Part shown: one piece after another, positions 32,986 to 39,759 of the stretch
Layout: each line of letters starts with the position of its first letter
How positions within the stretch are numbered: position 1 is the first letter of the stretch
From: J054 sp965221985
GTDB taxonomy: Bacteria > Pseudomonadota > Gammaproteobacteria > Steroidobacterales > GCA-2729495
DNA: 64,000 nucleotides
Assembly: GCA_965221985.1 (NCBI GenBank)
Contig: OZ244928.1
Span: 1,922,001 to 1,986,000, forward strand
Reading direction: 5' to 3'
Translations under genes and position numbers: made by a program
Notes under the pieces: generated by a model
Told to the model about the DNA's origin: nothing
What the model saw: only the letters and a program-made list of their open reading frames with translations
Database searches by the model: none

Positions 32986-34154
32986 GATCTGACACCTGGC
33001 TTGAAAAGAGCGAGGGTTATCGGTTTTGATGGAAGTGCGAACTTTCAATCAAAACCATAAGGATAACCCTCATGAACCAGTCTACACAGAGAATCATACG
33101 AAACAAGATTGGACTGCTAAATCTCGCCGAAGAACTCGGCAATGTATCCAAAGCCTGTCAGATGATGGGCGTGTCACGTGACACGTTTTATCGTTATCAA
33201 TCGGCTCGAGATGAAGGTGGCGTTGAAGCGCTGCTGGAAAAGACCCGGCGTAAACCCAATCCGAAGAACCGTGTGGAGCCGCAGGTAGAGCAGGCGGTGC
33301 TGGACTTCGCCCTGGAGTACCCGGCTCACGGCCAGGTCCGCGTCAGCAACGAGCTGAGGAAAACCGGGGTGTTCGTGTCACCCAGCGGCGTACGTAGCAT
33401 CTGGCTTCGTCACAAGCTGCAGAGTCGCAAGCTCCGACTCAAGGCCCTGGAAGCGAAAGTGGCCGAGGAAGGTATCGTTCTGACTGAGGCCCAAGTCGTC
33501 GCACTGGAACGGCAGCGCGCTTCAGACGAAGTCCACGGCGAGATCGAGACCGAGCACCCTGGGTACCTCGGATCGCAGGACACGTACTACGTCGGCACGA
33601 TCAAGGGCATTGGCCGCATCTATCAGCAGACGTTCGTGGACACCTACGCGAAAGTCGCTGCCTGCAAGCTGTACACGACCAAGACACCGATAACGGCTGC
33701 GGATCTTCTCAATGATCGTGTACTGCCGATGCTGGAGGAAAACGGGGTCGACCTGATCCGTATCTTGACAGACCGTGGCACTGAGTTCTGTGGGCGTGCT
33801 GAGCGTCACGACTACCAGTTGTACTTGGCAGTCAATGACATCGAGCATACGAAGACAAAGGCCTACAGTCCGCAGACAAACGGTATCTGCGAACGCTTCC
33901 ATCGAACAGTGAAAGAGGAGTTCTACGAGATCGCTTTCCGAAAGAAAGTGTACTCAGAACTCGACGCGTTGCAGGCTGACCTAGATGCCTGGGTCGACGA
34001 CTACAACAACAATCGCTCGCATCAGGGTAAGATGTGTTGCGGCAGAACTCCTATGCAGACTTTGCGCGAAGGACGCGAACTGTGGGAGGCAAAGGTCGGT
34101 ACGTTGAACTGATCTGACACATGCACGACCATCAGGATCGGTAACTGTCAGATC
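32986..34154 (+). mobile_element. IS481-family insertion sequence
   Basis: Ends carry the inverted repeat GATCTGACA (left) / TGTCAGATC (right). A long hairpin (GAGGGTTATC...GATAACCCTC, about 33010-33071) precedes the transposase start. No certain target duplication is visible. Confidence 0.8.
33072..34112 (+). CDS. IS481-family transposase
   Basis: 346 residues. An N-terminal helix-turn-helix (LAEELGNVSKACQMMGVSRDTFYRYQ), a spacer typical of this family, then an rve integrase core with DDE residues: first Asp in TFVDTYAKVAACKLY, second in ILTDRGTEFCG, Glu in YSPQTNGICERFHRTVKEEFY. Intact, starting 13 bp after the hairpin. Confidence 0.93.
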   Translation: MNQSTQRIIRNKIGLLNLAEELGNVSKACQMMGVSRDTFYRYQSARDEGGVEALLEKTRRKPNPKNRVEPQVEQAVLDFALEYPAHGQVRVSNELRKTGVFVSPSGVRSIWLRHKLQSRKLRLKALEAKVAEEGIVLTEAQVVALERQRASDEVHGEIETEHPGYLGSQDTYYVGTIKGIGRIYQQTFVDTYAKVAACKLYTTKTPITAADLLNDRVLPMLEENGVDLIRILTDRGTEFCGRAERHDYQLYLAVNDIEHTKTKAYSPQTNGICERFHRTVKEEFYEIAFRKKVYSELDALQADLDAWVDDYNNNRSHQGKMCCGRTPMQTLREGRELWEAKVGTLN

Positions 34155-34219
34155 GGGTCGCGACTATTACAGCTAGTTGCACACCAATTCATCAAGGCAT
34201 CGCATCAGATGAGAGCGCC

Positions 34220-34297
34220 ACCTAACCAGCACAACCAGTTTGCTCCCTGCGGTCGCGGGACGGCGCTAACGCGCCGCCCCTGTTCAAGGCGTTATAT
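34220..34297 (+). repeat. attC site
   Basis: Cores ACCTAAC and GTTATAT; CACAACCAGTTTGCTCCC/CCCCTGTTCAAGG arms, related to 31234. Confidence 0.9.
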
Positions 34298-34301
34298 GCC
34301 T

Positions 34302-34625
34302 TTACGTTGCTTTACGTCCGGAAATGGCTTTAGCCACATCTCTCTTCGAGGCGCCTAAAGTAATCATCGACTTCACAAGCAAGTCGATAGAAACGCTAGG
34401 ATCACCGGCTTCCATTTTTGCAATTCGAGACTGGCTGGATGAAATGGCTTTAGCCGCGGCTTCTTGCGTCAATCTTTTCTTTTGGCGCCTGTGTTTAAGT
34501 GCATTTCCAAGTGAAATCTTTAACTCAATAAGCGCCATTTCTTCCTCGGCTAAGCCCAGAAAGTCGCTTGCTGACCCAAATTTCCAGCCTTTGGCTTCAA
34601 GTGCTTTGCGTTTACTTCGTCGCAT
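34302..34625 (-). CDS. higA: HigA-type antitoxin (XRE helix-turn-helix)
   Basis: 107 residues. The C-terminal half is an XRE domain: GNALKHRRQKKRLTQEAAAKAISSSQSRIAKMEAGDPSVSIDLLVKSMITLG. Second gene of a minus-strand toxin-first operon; overlaps higB by 14 bp. Binds the palindromic promoter upstream of higB in known systems. Confidence 0.9.
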   Translation of the reverse strand: MRRSKRKALEAKGWKFGSASDFLGLAEEEMALIELKISLGNALKHRRQKKRLTQEAAAKAISSSQSRIAKMEAGDPSVSIDLLVKSMITLGASKRDVAKAISGRKAT

Positions 34626-34950
34626 TATCGTAATCCTTCAATCTATCTTTGCACGTATCAATAACTTGTTTAGGTGTTCGGCTTGTTTTCTTCTCGAACA
34701 CTTCCAATATGACAATGGCGTCTTCATCAATTCTGTAAATAATTCGCCAGGTCACTTTTTCGTCGTTTATTCGCAGTTCATGGCACCTTCGGCCGATGGT
34801 TTGCATTGGCCGAGAATGCGGCAAAGAGAGTCGTTCTCCTTTTTGCAATCGCCTCAACAATGTCCCAGCTTCGAATCTGGCGTCATCGGAAAACGGCGGC
34901 GTTTTAATCACGCCATGTAGCCAAGCTAGGGGCTTGTCGGTCATTGCCAT
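34612..34950 (-). CDS. higB: HigB/RelE-type toxin
   Basis: 112 residues: KPLAWLHGVIKTPPFSDDARFEAGTLLRRLQKGERLSLPHSRPM, GRRCHELRINDEKVTWRIIYRIDEDAIVILEVFEKKTSRTPKQVIDTCKDRL. This is the phage-derived Gp49-like/HigB group of RelE-fold ribosome-dependent mRNA interferases. ATG at 34950, 9 bp after the -10 box of its promoter, giving a very short or absent leader. Confidence 0.92.
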   Translation of the reverse strand: MAMTDKPLAWLHGVIKTPPFSDDARFEAGTLLRRLQKGERLSLPHSRPMQTIGRRCHELRINDEKVTWRIIYRIDEDAIVILEVFEKKTSRTPKQVIDTCKDRLKDYDNATK

Positions 34951-34958
34951 GGCTAGCT

Positions 34959-34987
34959 ATAATATGTCATATCTGACATAATTGCAA
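34959..34987 (-). promoter_or_regulatory. higBA promoter and operator
   Basis: Minus strand TTGCAA (34987-34982), 17 bp, TATTAT (34964-34959). The spacer is filled by the palindrome TATGTCA-GATA-TGACATA (34963-34980), a clear autoregulation operator. Confidence 0.82.
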
Positions 34988-35085
34988 TGTTAATAGTTCA
35001 CACAAATCCGAAGTTCGCTGCCTTCGCTCATTATGTATATATTGAGCAATTGCAGTTGCTTTCAAGGCGCTCATATGAAAACGGC

Positions 35086-35181
35086 ATATAACCAGCGTGA
35101 GCAAGCGACGCTTGACCGCGCGCTCCCTTCGCTGCCGCTCCGGTCGCCCGCCGTCAAGCGCGCCTGTCACGGGCGTTACGG
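35086..35181 (+). repeat. attC site
   Basis: Cores ATATAAC and GTTACGG; arms GCGTGAGCAAGCGACGC and GCGCGCCTGTCACGGG. Confidence 0.9.
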
Positions 35182-35317
35182 GGCTTGCTGTCAATGCTTA
35201 AACGAATATGCACGCTCAATGCGCCGCTAAAACCTCAGCTATAATTAATGAAAATCGATGTTCAGGTCAGCAATTAAGCTTTCTTTGCCCAACCACAGAT
35301 TTAAGGAGATTCACGTC

Positions 35318-35860
35318 ATGCAAAAATTGTTGTCGCTAGCATTTTTGATACTTGTCACTGGCTGTACCAGCCTAAAGGTTGTGGAAATAGATCCGTCGAC
35401 TGGCTTTTTCCCCGGAGCAAAGCGGGCGACCGTTGTAAAGAATATCGCTATAGAACTAGACAACCGGAAAGATCTTATCTTAGTTCCGAACGGTGACTTT
35501 ACCGGTGCCATGGTCAAGAACATTGGTTATTTCAATCAGGTTATTGATTTTGTGGAACTCGAAAAACTTATTATTAAGAATAGTCTCACGGAAGAGGTTC
35601 CTTCCGTGGATGACCGGATAGGCTTGAATAAAGCAGCCAAGGCATATAAGCCTTTTCTGTGGTTAAGGTGGGGTTTGCGAAGAGATGGTTCGAAAGAATA
35701 TCGCCAAATTATTTTAACCGACCCTGTATCGTTAGAGGACTATTTTATAGCTGAGACCTTCCTCGACGTTGTATGGGCCGGTGTAAATGACCAAAATAAT
35801 TATTACCCCATGATGAACTCCTTTATAGAATACATAAAGGAGCACTCGGACGATTTTTAG
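35318..35860 (+). CDS. cassette-encoded lipoprotein
   Basis: 180 residues from ATG 35318 with AAGGAG upstream. Lipobox LVTGCTS in MQKLLSLAFLILVTGC predicts lipidation. The mature domain (FFPGAKRATVVKNIAIELDNRKDLILVPNGDF, VELEKLIIKNSLTEEVPSVDDRIGLNKAAKAYKPFLWLRW) is unknown. The lower GC content than its neighbours suggests a separate origin, as is usual for cassettes. Confidence 0.8.
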   Translation: MQKLLSLAFLILVTGCTSLKVVEIDPSTGFFPGAKRATVVKNIAIELDNRKDLILVPNGDFTGAMVKNIGYFNQVIDFVELEKLIIKNSLTEEVPSVDDRIGLNKAAKAYKPFLWLRWGLRRDGSKEYRQIILTDPVSLEDYFIAETFLDVVWAGVNDQNNYYPMMNSFIEYIKEHSDDF

Positions 35861-35991
35861 ATTCTTACGCATGGGGTGAGCGCCATAGTCATCGCCGTTC
35901 GGGTGTTCGTCTGCCTAAACGAAAGCGCAAATGTCATGAATCCGCCGGTGTCAGTAATTAGTTCTAGTAAGCCACTGGGGGTGTATTTGCC

Positions 35992-36075
35992 CCGTAACCA
36001 GCACAAGCAAGCGACCGGGAAACCCAGTCGGTTTTTGGACGCCGCCTACAGCGGCGCATGTTGTGGGCGTTATGG
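35992..36075 (+). repeat. attC site
   Basis: Cores CCGTAAC and GTTATGG; CACAAGCAAGCGACCGGG/CATGTTGTGGG type, related to 29935. Right-core TTA forms the stop codon of vapC copy 2. Confidence 0.9.
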
Positions 36076-36471
36076 GGCACTCATCGCAGATCGCAGGCCG
36101 AGGTAGGTAACGAACGGTTTGAAGTCCTTATCGGCAAATAGCAGTGGGTATTTTTGGTCAATGCAGAAAGTTGCAATGAGGGTATCTATTGTCTTTCGAA
36201 CAGTAATACCGTTCTTACGAAGGAATCGATAGTTGTCTGCGGCTTTGATGGCACGTGCTGGTCCGATAATCTCAAAAACCGGTAAGTCGGTTAACAACGA
36301 TTTTGCAGTTTTGTAGCCTGCATCGGAGCGAAACCCCTGCAGCACTTCGGTGAGCATCAAATCGCCTATGCCCACCGGTACGGTGCCCAAGACGTTGTCG
36401 AGGTAGTCAGTGTGGGAGTTATTCTGGCCGTTAAAATACTCGATCCAAACGCTCGAATCGACCAAGATCAC
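36070..36471 (-). CDS. vapC: VapC-type PIN-domain toxin (copy 2)
   Basis: 133 residues, differing from copy 1 (14675) at two residues seen (LGTVPVG for LGTEPVG, GPARAIK for GPVRAIK). Same PIN acidic residues and the same stop codon from the attC core. With two such close antitoxins, each copy can probably neutralise the other's toxin. Confidence 0.92.
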   Translation of the reverse strand: MILVDSSVWIEYFNGQNNSHTDYLDNVLGTVPVGIGDLMLTEVLQGFRSDAGYKTAKSLLTDLPVFEIIGPARAIKAADNYRFLRKNGITVRKTIDTLIATFCIDQKYPLLFADKDFKPFVTYLGLRSAMSAP

Positions 36472-36665
36472 TCGTCTGTTCTCATTTCATCGAGATTGCC
36501 GTGCCATTTCAATTTACCGCGATAGCCGCGAATTTGTTGCTGTTTGCTGAGTCTCACTAAGGTGCGCAGTCCCATCTCCACTGCTTCGCGTTTGGTTTTG
36601 GCGCCCGACGCCTTAATGGCCGCGTTCATCAGCTTGTCATCGATTACAATATTAGTTCTCATCAT
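36468..36665 (-). CDS. vapB: VapB-type antitoxin (copy 2)
   Basis: 65 residues, identical in protein sequence to copy 1 at 15073. Overlaps vapC by 4 bp. Confidence 0.92.
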   Translation of the reverse strand: MMRTNIVIDDKLMNAAIKASGAKTKREAVEMGLRTLVRLSKQQQIRGYRGKLKWHGNLDEMRTDE

Positions 36666-36674
36666 AGATCCAAA

Positions 36675-36720
36675 TGTGTATTAATAATGATAATTATACA
36701 CATCGTTAGCCATGGCACAA
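36675..36720 (-). promoter_or_regulatory. vapBC promoter and operator (copy 2)
   Basis: Same arrangement as copy 1: TTGTGC, 16 bp, TATAAT inside an inverted repeat TGTGTAT...ATACACA at 36675-36702. Confidence 0.75.
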
Positions 36721-36725
36721 GCGCC

Positions 36726-36787
36726 CCATAACCAGTCAAGGCAAAAGGACGCCAGCTTCGCTGGCGCCTCTGCTTGAGGCGTTATAT
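36726..36787 (+). repeat. attC site
   Basis: Cores CCATAAC and GTTATAT; 62-bp TCAAGGCA/TGCTTGAGG type, same as the attC of vapBC copy 1. Confidence 0.9.
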
Positions 36788-37040
36788 GCCGTCACGTGTT
36801 TAGCCAATTGCGTAGAGCGGCGAATCAGTTCATCTAAACCGAGTAGCGGCCAACAAGAAAATCCGGCAATTTACGCCGATTCAATGGCAACTATTGTGCC
36901 GTTTCCAACCTCGTCAGCGAGGCTCTTCGACCCATTGCTGGGTGCCACCAGAAACGCGTGGTTCTCTTCGTGTTGGCTGTGATAGCGTAGTGCTATTACG
37001 CAAGGCAGGCAGGTCGTTTTCCACTCATGTTAGGCACGGC
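36788..37040 (+). other. ORF-less cassette, family A, copy 3 (diverged)
   Basis: Clearly homologous to A1/A2 but with scattered substitutions. Conserved blocks: GCGGCGAATCAGTTCATC, CCAACAAGA, TCCGGCAATTTACGC, GTTTCCAACCT, GAAACGCGTGGTTCTCTT, GTTGGCTGTGATAGCGTAG and GTGCTATTACG. The frame open in A1/A2 has TAA and TAG here, so selection is not on a protein. The GTGATAGC/GCTATTAC hairpin is kept. Confidence 0.78.
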
Positions 37041-37124
37041 AAATAACCAGTTGGGTCAAGCGACCGGGAAACCCGGTCGCTATTATTACGCCGCCTACAG
37101 CGGCGCCTGCCCAAGGCGTTATGC
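37041..37124 (+). repeat. attC site
   Basis: Cores AAATAAC and GTTATGC; TTGGGTCAAGCGACCGGG type. Confidence 0.92.
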
Positions 37125-37143
37125 GGCCTAGAATCCTCAGGCG

Positions 37144-37377
37144 ATGCATTTCAAAATAGTCGGCAAAATTCGCCAGGAGAAAACCTTTGCAACAGGCAAT
37201 GCAATCAGGGAAATTGCCCGTCTTCGGAAGACTTATGGTAAAGGACGTTGGCGAAAGCGGAAGGGAATAGCGGACGTGGAGCTAGACAATGGCAGCGTAC
37301 GACAGGTAGAGGTACACTGGTATGAGGCCACGGGTATTGGGCGTAAGGAATACAAGATAAAGTACTTTATAGACTAA
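37144..37377 (+). CDS. small basic protein of two-gene cassette (copy 2)
   Basis: 77 residues, differing from copy 1 (20124) by one residue seen (RQVEVHWYE for RQAEVHWYE). Same spacing to its partner 3 bp downstream. Unknown function. Confidence 0.75.
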   Translation: MHFKIVGKIRQEKTFATGNAIREIARLRKTYGKGRWRKRKGIADVELDNGSVRQVEVHWYEATGIGRKEYKIKYFID

Positions 37378-37380
37378 GCA

Positions 37381-37602
37381 ATGAAAGATTCTAAATTTGT
37401 AATTTGTATCGATAATTCGGCATACCCTGCGGCACTAGAAAAGCGCAAGATTTATGAAGCGCTAGCAGACTCCGGAGCTGAAGCATTGAACATGCTTCGC
37501 GTAATCGATGAATCCGGGGAAGACTATCTTTTTCCATCATCAATCTTCGTTGATGCCAATTTATCTAAAGAAACACAAGCGGCGATCGTGCGGGCCGCAT
37601 AA
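37381..37602 (+). CDS. small acidic protein of two-gene cassette (copy 2)
   Basis: 73 residues, differing from copy 1 (20361) at two positions (DSGAEALNML for DSEAEELNML). Mostly synonymous or conservative changes between copies suggest the protein is maintained. Its attC has a different right half from copy 1. Confidence 0.75.
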   Translation: MKDSKFVICIDNSAYPAALEKRKIYEALADSGAEALNMLRVIDESGEDYLFPSSIFVDANLSKETQAAIVRAA

Positions 37603-37710
37603 CCAGGCAAATCAGACCGCTCCCGTTGGTCGCCGGACGGTTGACCCGGTGCTTCCTTCGCTATCGCTCCGGTCGCCCCGCCTCAACCGCCGCTGCCACA
37701 GGCGTTATGC
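37597..37710 (+). repeat. attC site (chimeric)
   Basis: Cores GCATAAC and GTTATGC. The left end GGCAAATCAGACCGC matches 20577, while the right side (GGTTGACCCGG...GCTGCCACAGG) is the common type. The two outer arms no longer pair. Confidence 0.85.
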
Positions 37711-37733
37711 GGCCTAAATCACAGTTTTAACCC

Positions 37734-37762
37734 TTGACATACTATATTCAGTATATATACTG
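37734..37762 (+). promoter_or_regulatory. promoter and operator of the second higBA cassette
   Basis: TTGACA (37734-37739), 16 bp, TATACT (37756-37761). The -10 lies in a perfect palindrome CAGTATATATACTG (37749-37762). Expected start of transcription is only 1-3 bases before the ATG at 37771, so the mRNA is practically leaderless. Confidence 0.85.
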
Positions 37763-37770
37763 TTTTTGGT

Positions 37771-38058
37771 ATGTGGCAGGTATTGGAACATCGGCGCGTT
37801 GTTCGGCGCCTTGCCAAAACACCTGTTGAAGTCCTTAAGCGCTATGAGAAGTGGAAAGATATTGTCACGATCTCCGGGCCACAGGGATTACGGTCCATCA
37901 AGGGGTTCCGCGACGAATCCCTGAGCGGTGAATGGAAAGGACATCGATCTTCGAGATTGGGTCAGCAATTCAGGGTTATCTACAAAGTAGACACCCTGAA
38001 TATAGCGGTAAAGGTTATCGACCTCACCGCACATGATTATCGGAGAAAAGGGAAATGA
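37771..38058 (+). CDS. higB: HigB/RelE-type toxin (second type)
   Basis: 95 residues: MWQVLEHRRVVRRLAKTPVEVLKRYEKWKDIV, GLRSIKGFRDESLSGEWKGHRSSRLGQQFRVIYKVDTLNIAVKVIDLTAHDYRRK. RelE-fold mRNA interferase with basic catalytic-surface residues and the C-terminal HDYR. Overlaps the antitoxin gene by 4 bp. Confidence 0.92.
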   Translation: MWQVLEHRRVVRRLAKTPVEVLKRYEKWKDIVTISGPQGLRSIKGFRDESLSGEWKGHRSSRLGQQFRVIYKVDTLNIAVKVIDLTAHDYRRKGK

Positions 38059-38315
38059 GCGATTTTCGTAAAGCCAAACAGTCTGTCGATGTATCGCCGG
38101 GCGAATCGGTGAAGATTTTGCGTGAGCTGCAGGAACTCAGCCAAAATGAATTAGCCGAACTATCTGGAATCCCGCAATCCACTATTTCGGCTATTGAGAA
38201 TGACCGCGTTCGGCTTGGGGTGGAGCGCTCCAAGGTTTTGGCTCGTGCTCTAAAGTGTCATCCGGCGGTTCTTGTCTTTCCTGGCTGGGACGTAAACATT
38301 GAGTCGGCCGCATAA
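38055..38315 (+). CDS. higA: XRE-family antitoxin (HigA type)
   Basis: 86 residues with a canonical helix-turn-helix: SVKILRELQELSQNELAELSGIPQSTISAIENDRVRLGVERSKVLARAL. Pairs with the preceding RelE-type toxin. ATGA overlap; the stop is in the attC core. Confidence 0.92.
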   Translation: MSDFRKAKQSVDVSPGESVKILRELQELSQNELAELSGIPQSTISAIENDRVRLGVERSKVLARALKCHPAVLVFPGWDVNIESAA

Positions 38316-38423
38316 CCAGTGTGGTCAGTACGCTCCCGTTGGTCGCCGGACGGTTGACCCGGTGCTTCCTTCGCTACCGCTCCGGTCGCCCCGCCTCAAC
38401 CGCCGCAGCCCGAGGCGTTATGT
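38310..38423 (+). repeat. attC site (chimeric)
   Basis: Cores GCATAAC and GTTATGT. Common left half (CAGTGTGGTCAG) but right end GCCGCAGCCCGAGGCG instead of GCTGCCACAGGCG. Confidence 0.85.
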
Positions 38424-38435
38424 GCCCTACGTGCC

Positions 38436-38738
38436 GTGATTCTTGAGGTCGCCACACTCGATGTTAAAGCTGGTCAAACGGAGGAGTTCGAACGGGCATT
38501 TTCTCAAGCGCAAGAAATCATTGCTTCAATGCCTGGCTATGGATCTCATCAACTTCGTCGATGCATAGAGAATCCCGATCGTTACGTTTTGCTAGTGGAG
38601 TGGGTAAAACTCGAAGATCACACTGTCGGGTTTAGACAATCTCCGGAGTACCAAGAGTGGAAGTCCCTGTTACATCATTTCTACGATCCATTTCCTACGG
38701 TAGAGCACTATGGCGCTATTGCTAGCACGGGCAAATAA
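38436..38738 (+). CDS. antibiotic biosynthesis monooxygenase (ABM) family protein
   Basis: 100 residues from a GTG. MILEVATLDVKAGQTEEFERAFSQAQEIIASMPGYGSHQLRRCIENPDRYVLLVEWVKLEDH... is the dimeric alpha/beta-barrel ABM fold. Members are cofactor-free monooxygenases or heme-binding proteins; no activity can be assigned. Confidence 0.88.
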   Translation: MILEVATLDVKAGQTEEFERAFSQAQEIIASMPGYGSHQLRRCIENPDRYVLLVEWVKLEDHTVGFRQSPEYQEWKSLLHHFYDPFPTVEHYGAIASTGK

Positions 38739-38822
38739 CCAGTGTGGTCAGTTCGCCCAGCAAGCTGCGCCGGACGGCCAAATCGCTGCGCGTTTTGGCC
38801 GCCGCTGCCACAGGCGTTATAG
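38733..38822 (+). repeat. attC site
   Basis: Cores AAATAAC and GTTATAG; TGTGGTCAG/CTGCCACAGG arms with short inner stems. Confidence 0.9.
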
Positions 38823-38829
38823 CGCCCAG

Positions 38830-38865
38830 TTGACAACTCTCCATATATACATACAATGTATGTAT
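38830..38865 (+). promoter_or_regulatory. brnTA promoter and operator (copy 2)
   Basis: TTGACA (38830-38835), 16 bp, TACAAT (38852-38857), within a near-perfect palindrome ATACATAC-A-ATGTATGTAT (38847-38865). The predicted transcription start falls on or next to the A of the ATG at 38864, giving a leaderless transcript. Confidence 0.83.
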
Positions 38866-39151
38866 GATTGAGTTCGAATGGAACTCCGCCAAAGCCCGGG
38901 CCAACCACAAGAAACACGGCGTCTCTTTCGAGGAAGCCCAGTCAGTATTTTACGATGAGTATGCGCGGCAGTTCGATGACACGGCACATGCCGACCGTGA
39001 GGAGCGCTTCATTCTGCTGGGCATGAGCATCCAATCTCGCGTGCTGGTTGTTTGCCATTGTGAACGGTCGGGCGGCAGTACCATCCGAATTATTTCTGCC
39101 CGCAAGGCGACACGCAAAGAGCGGAAGTTTTATCAGAGGCCGATGCAATGA
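38864..39151 (+). CDS. brnT: BrnT-family toxin (copy 2)
   Basis: 95 residues: MIEFEWNSAKARANHKKHGVSFEEAQSVFYDEYARQF, DREERFILLGMSIQSRVLVVCHCER, IRIISARKATRKERKFY. Standard BrnT with the conserved HGV.FEEA and ARkAt..E motifs, more canonical than copy 1. Overlaps brnA by 4 bp. Confidence 0.93.
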   Translation: MIEFEWNSAKARANHKKHGVSFEEAQSVFYDEYARQFDDTAHADREERFILLGMSIQSRVLVVCHCERSGGSTIRIISARKATRKERKFYQRPMQ

Positions 39152-39363
39152 AAGCTGAGTACGATTTTTCGACCATGAAGTCGCGAAAGAACCCTTACGC
39201 GGCAAAACTAAAAAGACAGGTTACTATCCGTATGAGTGACGACATTATTGGCTACTTTAAGGCCATGGCTGAAGAAACGGGTATTCCCTATCAAAGCCTT
39301 ATCAATCTATATCTAAGAGATTGCGTTGCGCACAATCGCAAGCCTGATCTTTCATGGCGTTAA
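39148..39363 (+). CDS. brnA: BrnA-type ribbon-helix-helix antitoxin (copy 2)
   Basis: 71 residues: MKAEYDFSTMKSRKNPYAAKLKRQVTIRMSDDIIGYFKAMAEETGIPYQSLINLYLRDC. Canonical BrnA with the N-terminal YDFS..K.RKNPYA toxin-contact region and an RHH DNA-binding core. Confidence 0.93.
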   Translation: MKAEYDFSTMKSRKNPYAAKLKRQVTIRMSDDIIGYFKAMAEETGIPYQSLINLYLRDCVAHNRKPDLSWR

Positions 39364-39367
39364 GGCG

Positions 39368-39464
39368 CTATAACCAGCACAGGCAAGCGACGTTTGACCC
39401 GCTGCGGTTTTTGCTTACGCAAAAAATCCTCACGCCTCAAACGCGCCCGCTGTGGGCGTTATAT
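39368..39464 (+). repeat. attC site
   Basis: Cores CTATAAC and GTTATAT; CACAGGCAAGCGACG/CGCTGTGGG type as 19644. Confidence 0.92.
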
Positions 39465-39476
39465 GCCCCTTTAAAC

Positions 39477-39497
39477 TAGTACCATATAATGGTACTA
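39477..39497 (+). promoter_or_regulatory. hicAB operator and -10 box
   Basis: Perfect palindrome TAGTACCAT-ATA-ATGGTACTA containing a consensus TATAAT (39485-39490), 8 bp before hicA. The -35 would fall at the attC edge and is weak. Confidence 0.78.
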
Positions 39498-39504
39498 TCC
39501 ATGC

Positions 39505-39759
39505 ATGAAACGCAAGCACCAGAAGACGCTGGCGCAGATATTTCAACGGCCCACCAGTGCAAACATTGCATGGAAAGACGTTGAGTCTCTGTTCAAAGCG
39601 CTTGGGGCAGATGTATCTGAGCGAGCGGGATCTAGGGTAGCGGTTGTTTTGTTTGGTGAAGTTCGAGTGTTCCACCGACCTCATCCCTCGCCAGATACCG
39701 ACAAAGGTGCAATAACGAGTATCCGAAAATGGCTCGAAGAATACGAGGTGAGGCCATGA
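39505..39759 (+). CDS. hicA: HicA-type toxin
   Basis: 84 residues: TSANIAWKDVESLFKALGADVSERAGSRVAVVLFGEVRVFHRPHPSPDTDKGAITSIRKWLEEYEV. Belongs to the HicA branch with GSRV...FHRPHP...KG. The dsRBD-like fold carries the catalytic His in the HRPH segment. Toxin-first order, ATGA overlap with hicB. Confidence 0.9.
   Translation: MKRKHQKTLAQIFQRPTSANIAWKDVESLFKALGADVSERAGSRVAVVLFGEVRVFHRPHPSPDTDKGAITSIRKWLEEYEVRP

Noticed and set aside
32986..34154. Target-site duplication of IS481 (GCTAGTTG seen on both sides)
   Set aside because: The shared word lies 16-18 bp away from the element ends on each side, not directly adjacent, so it is probably chance.
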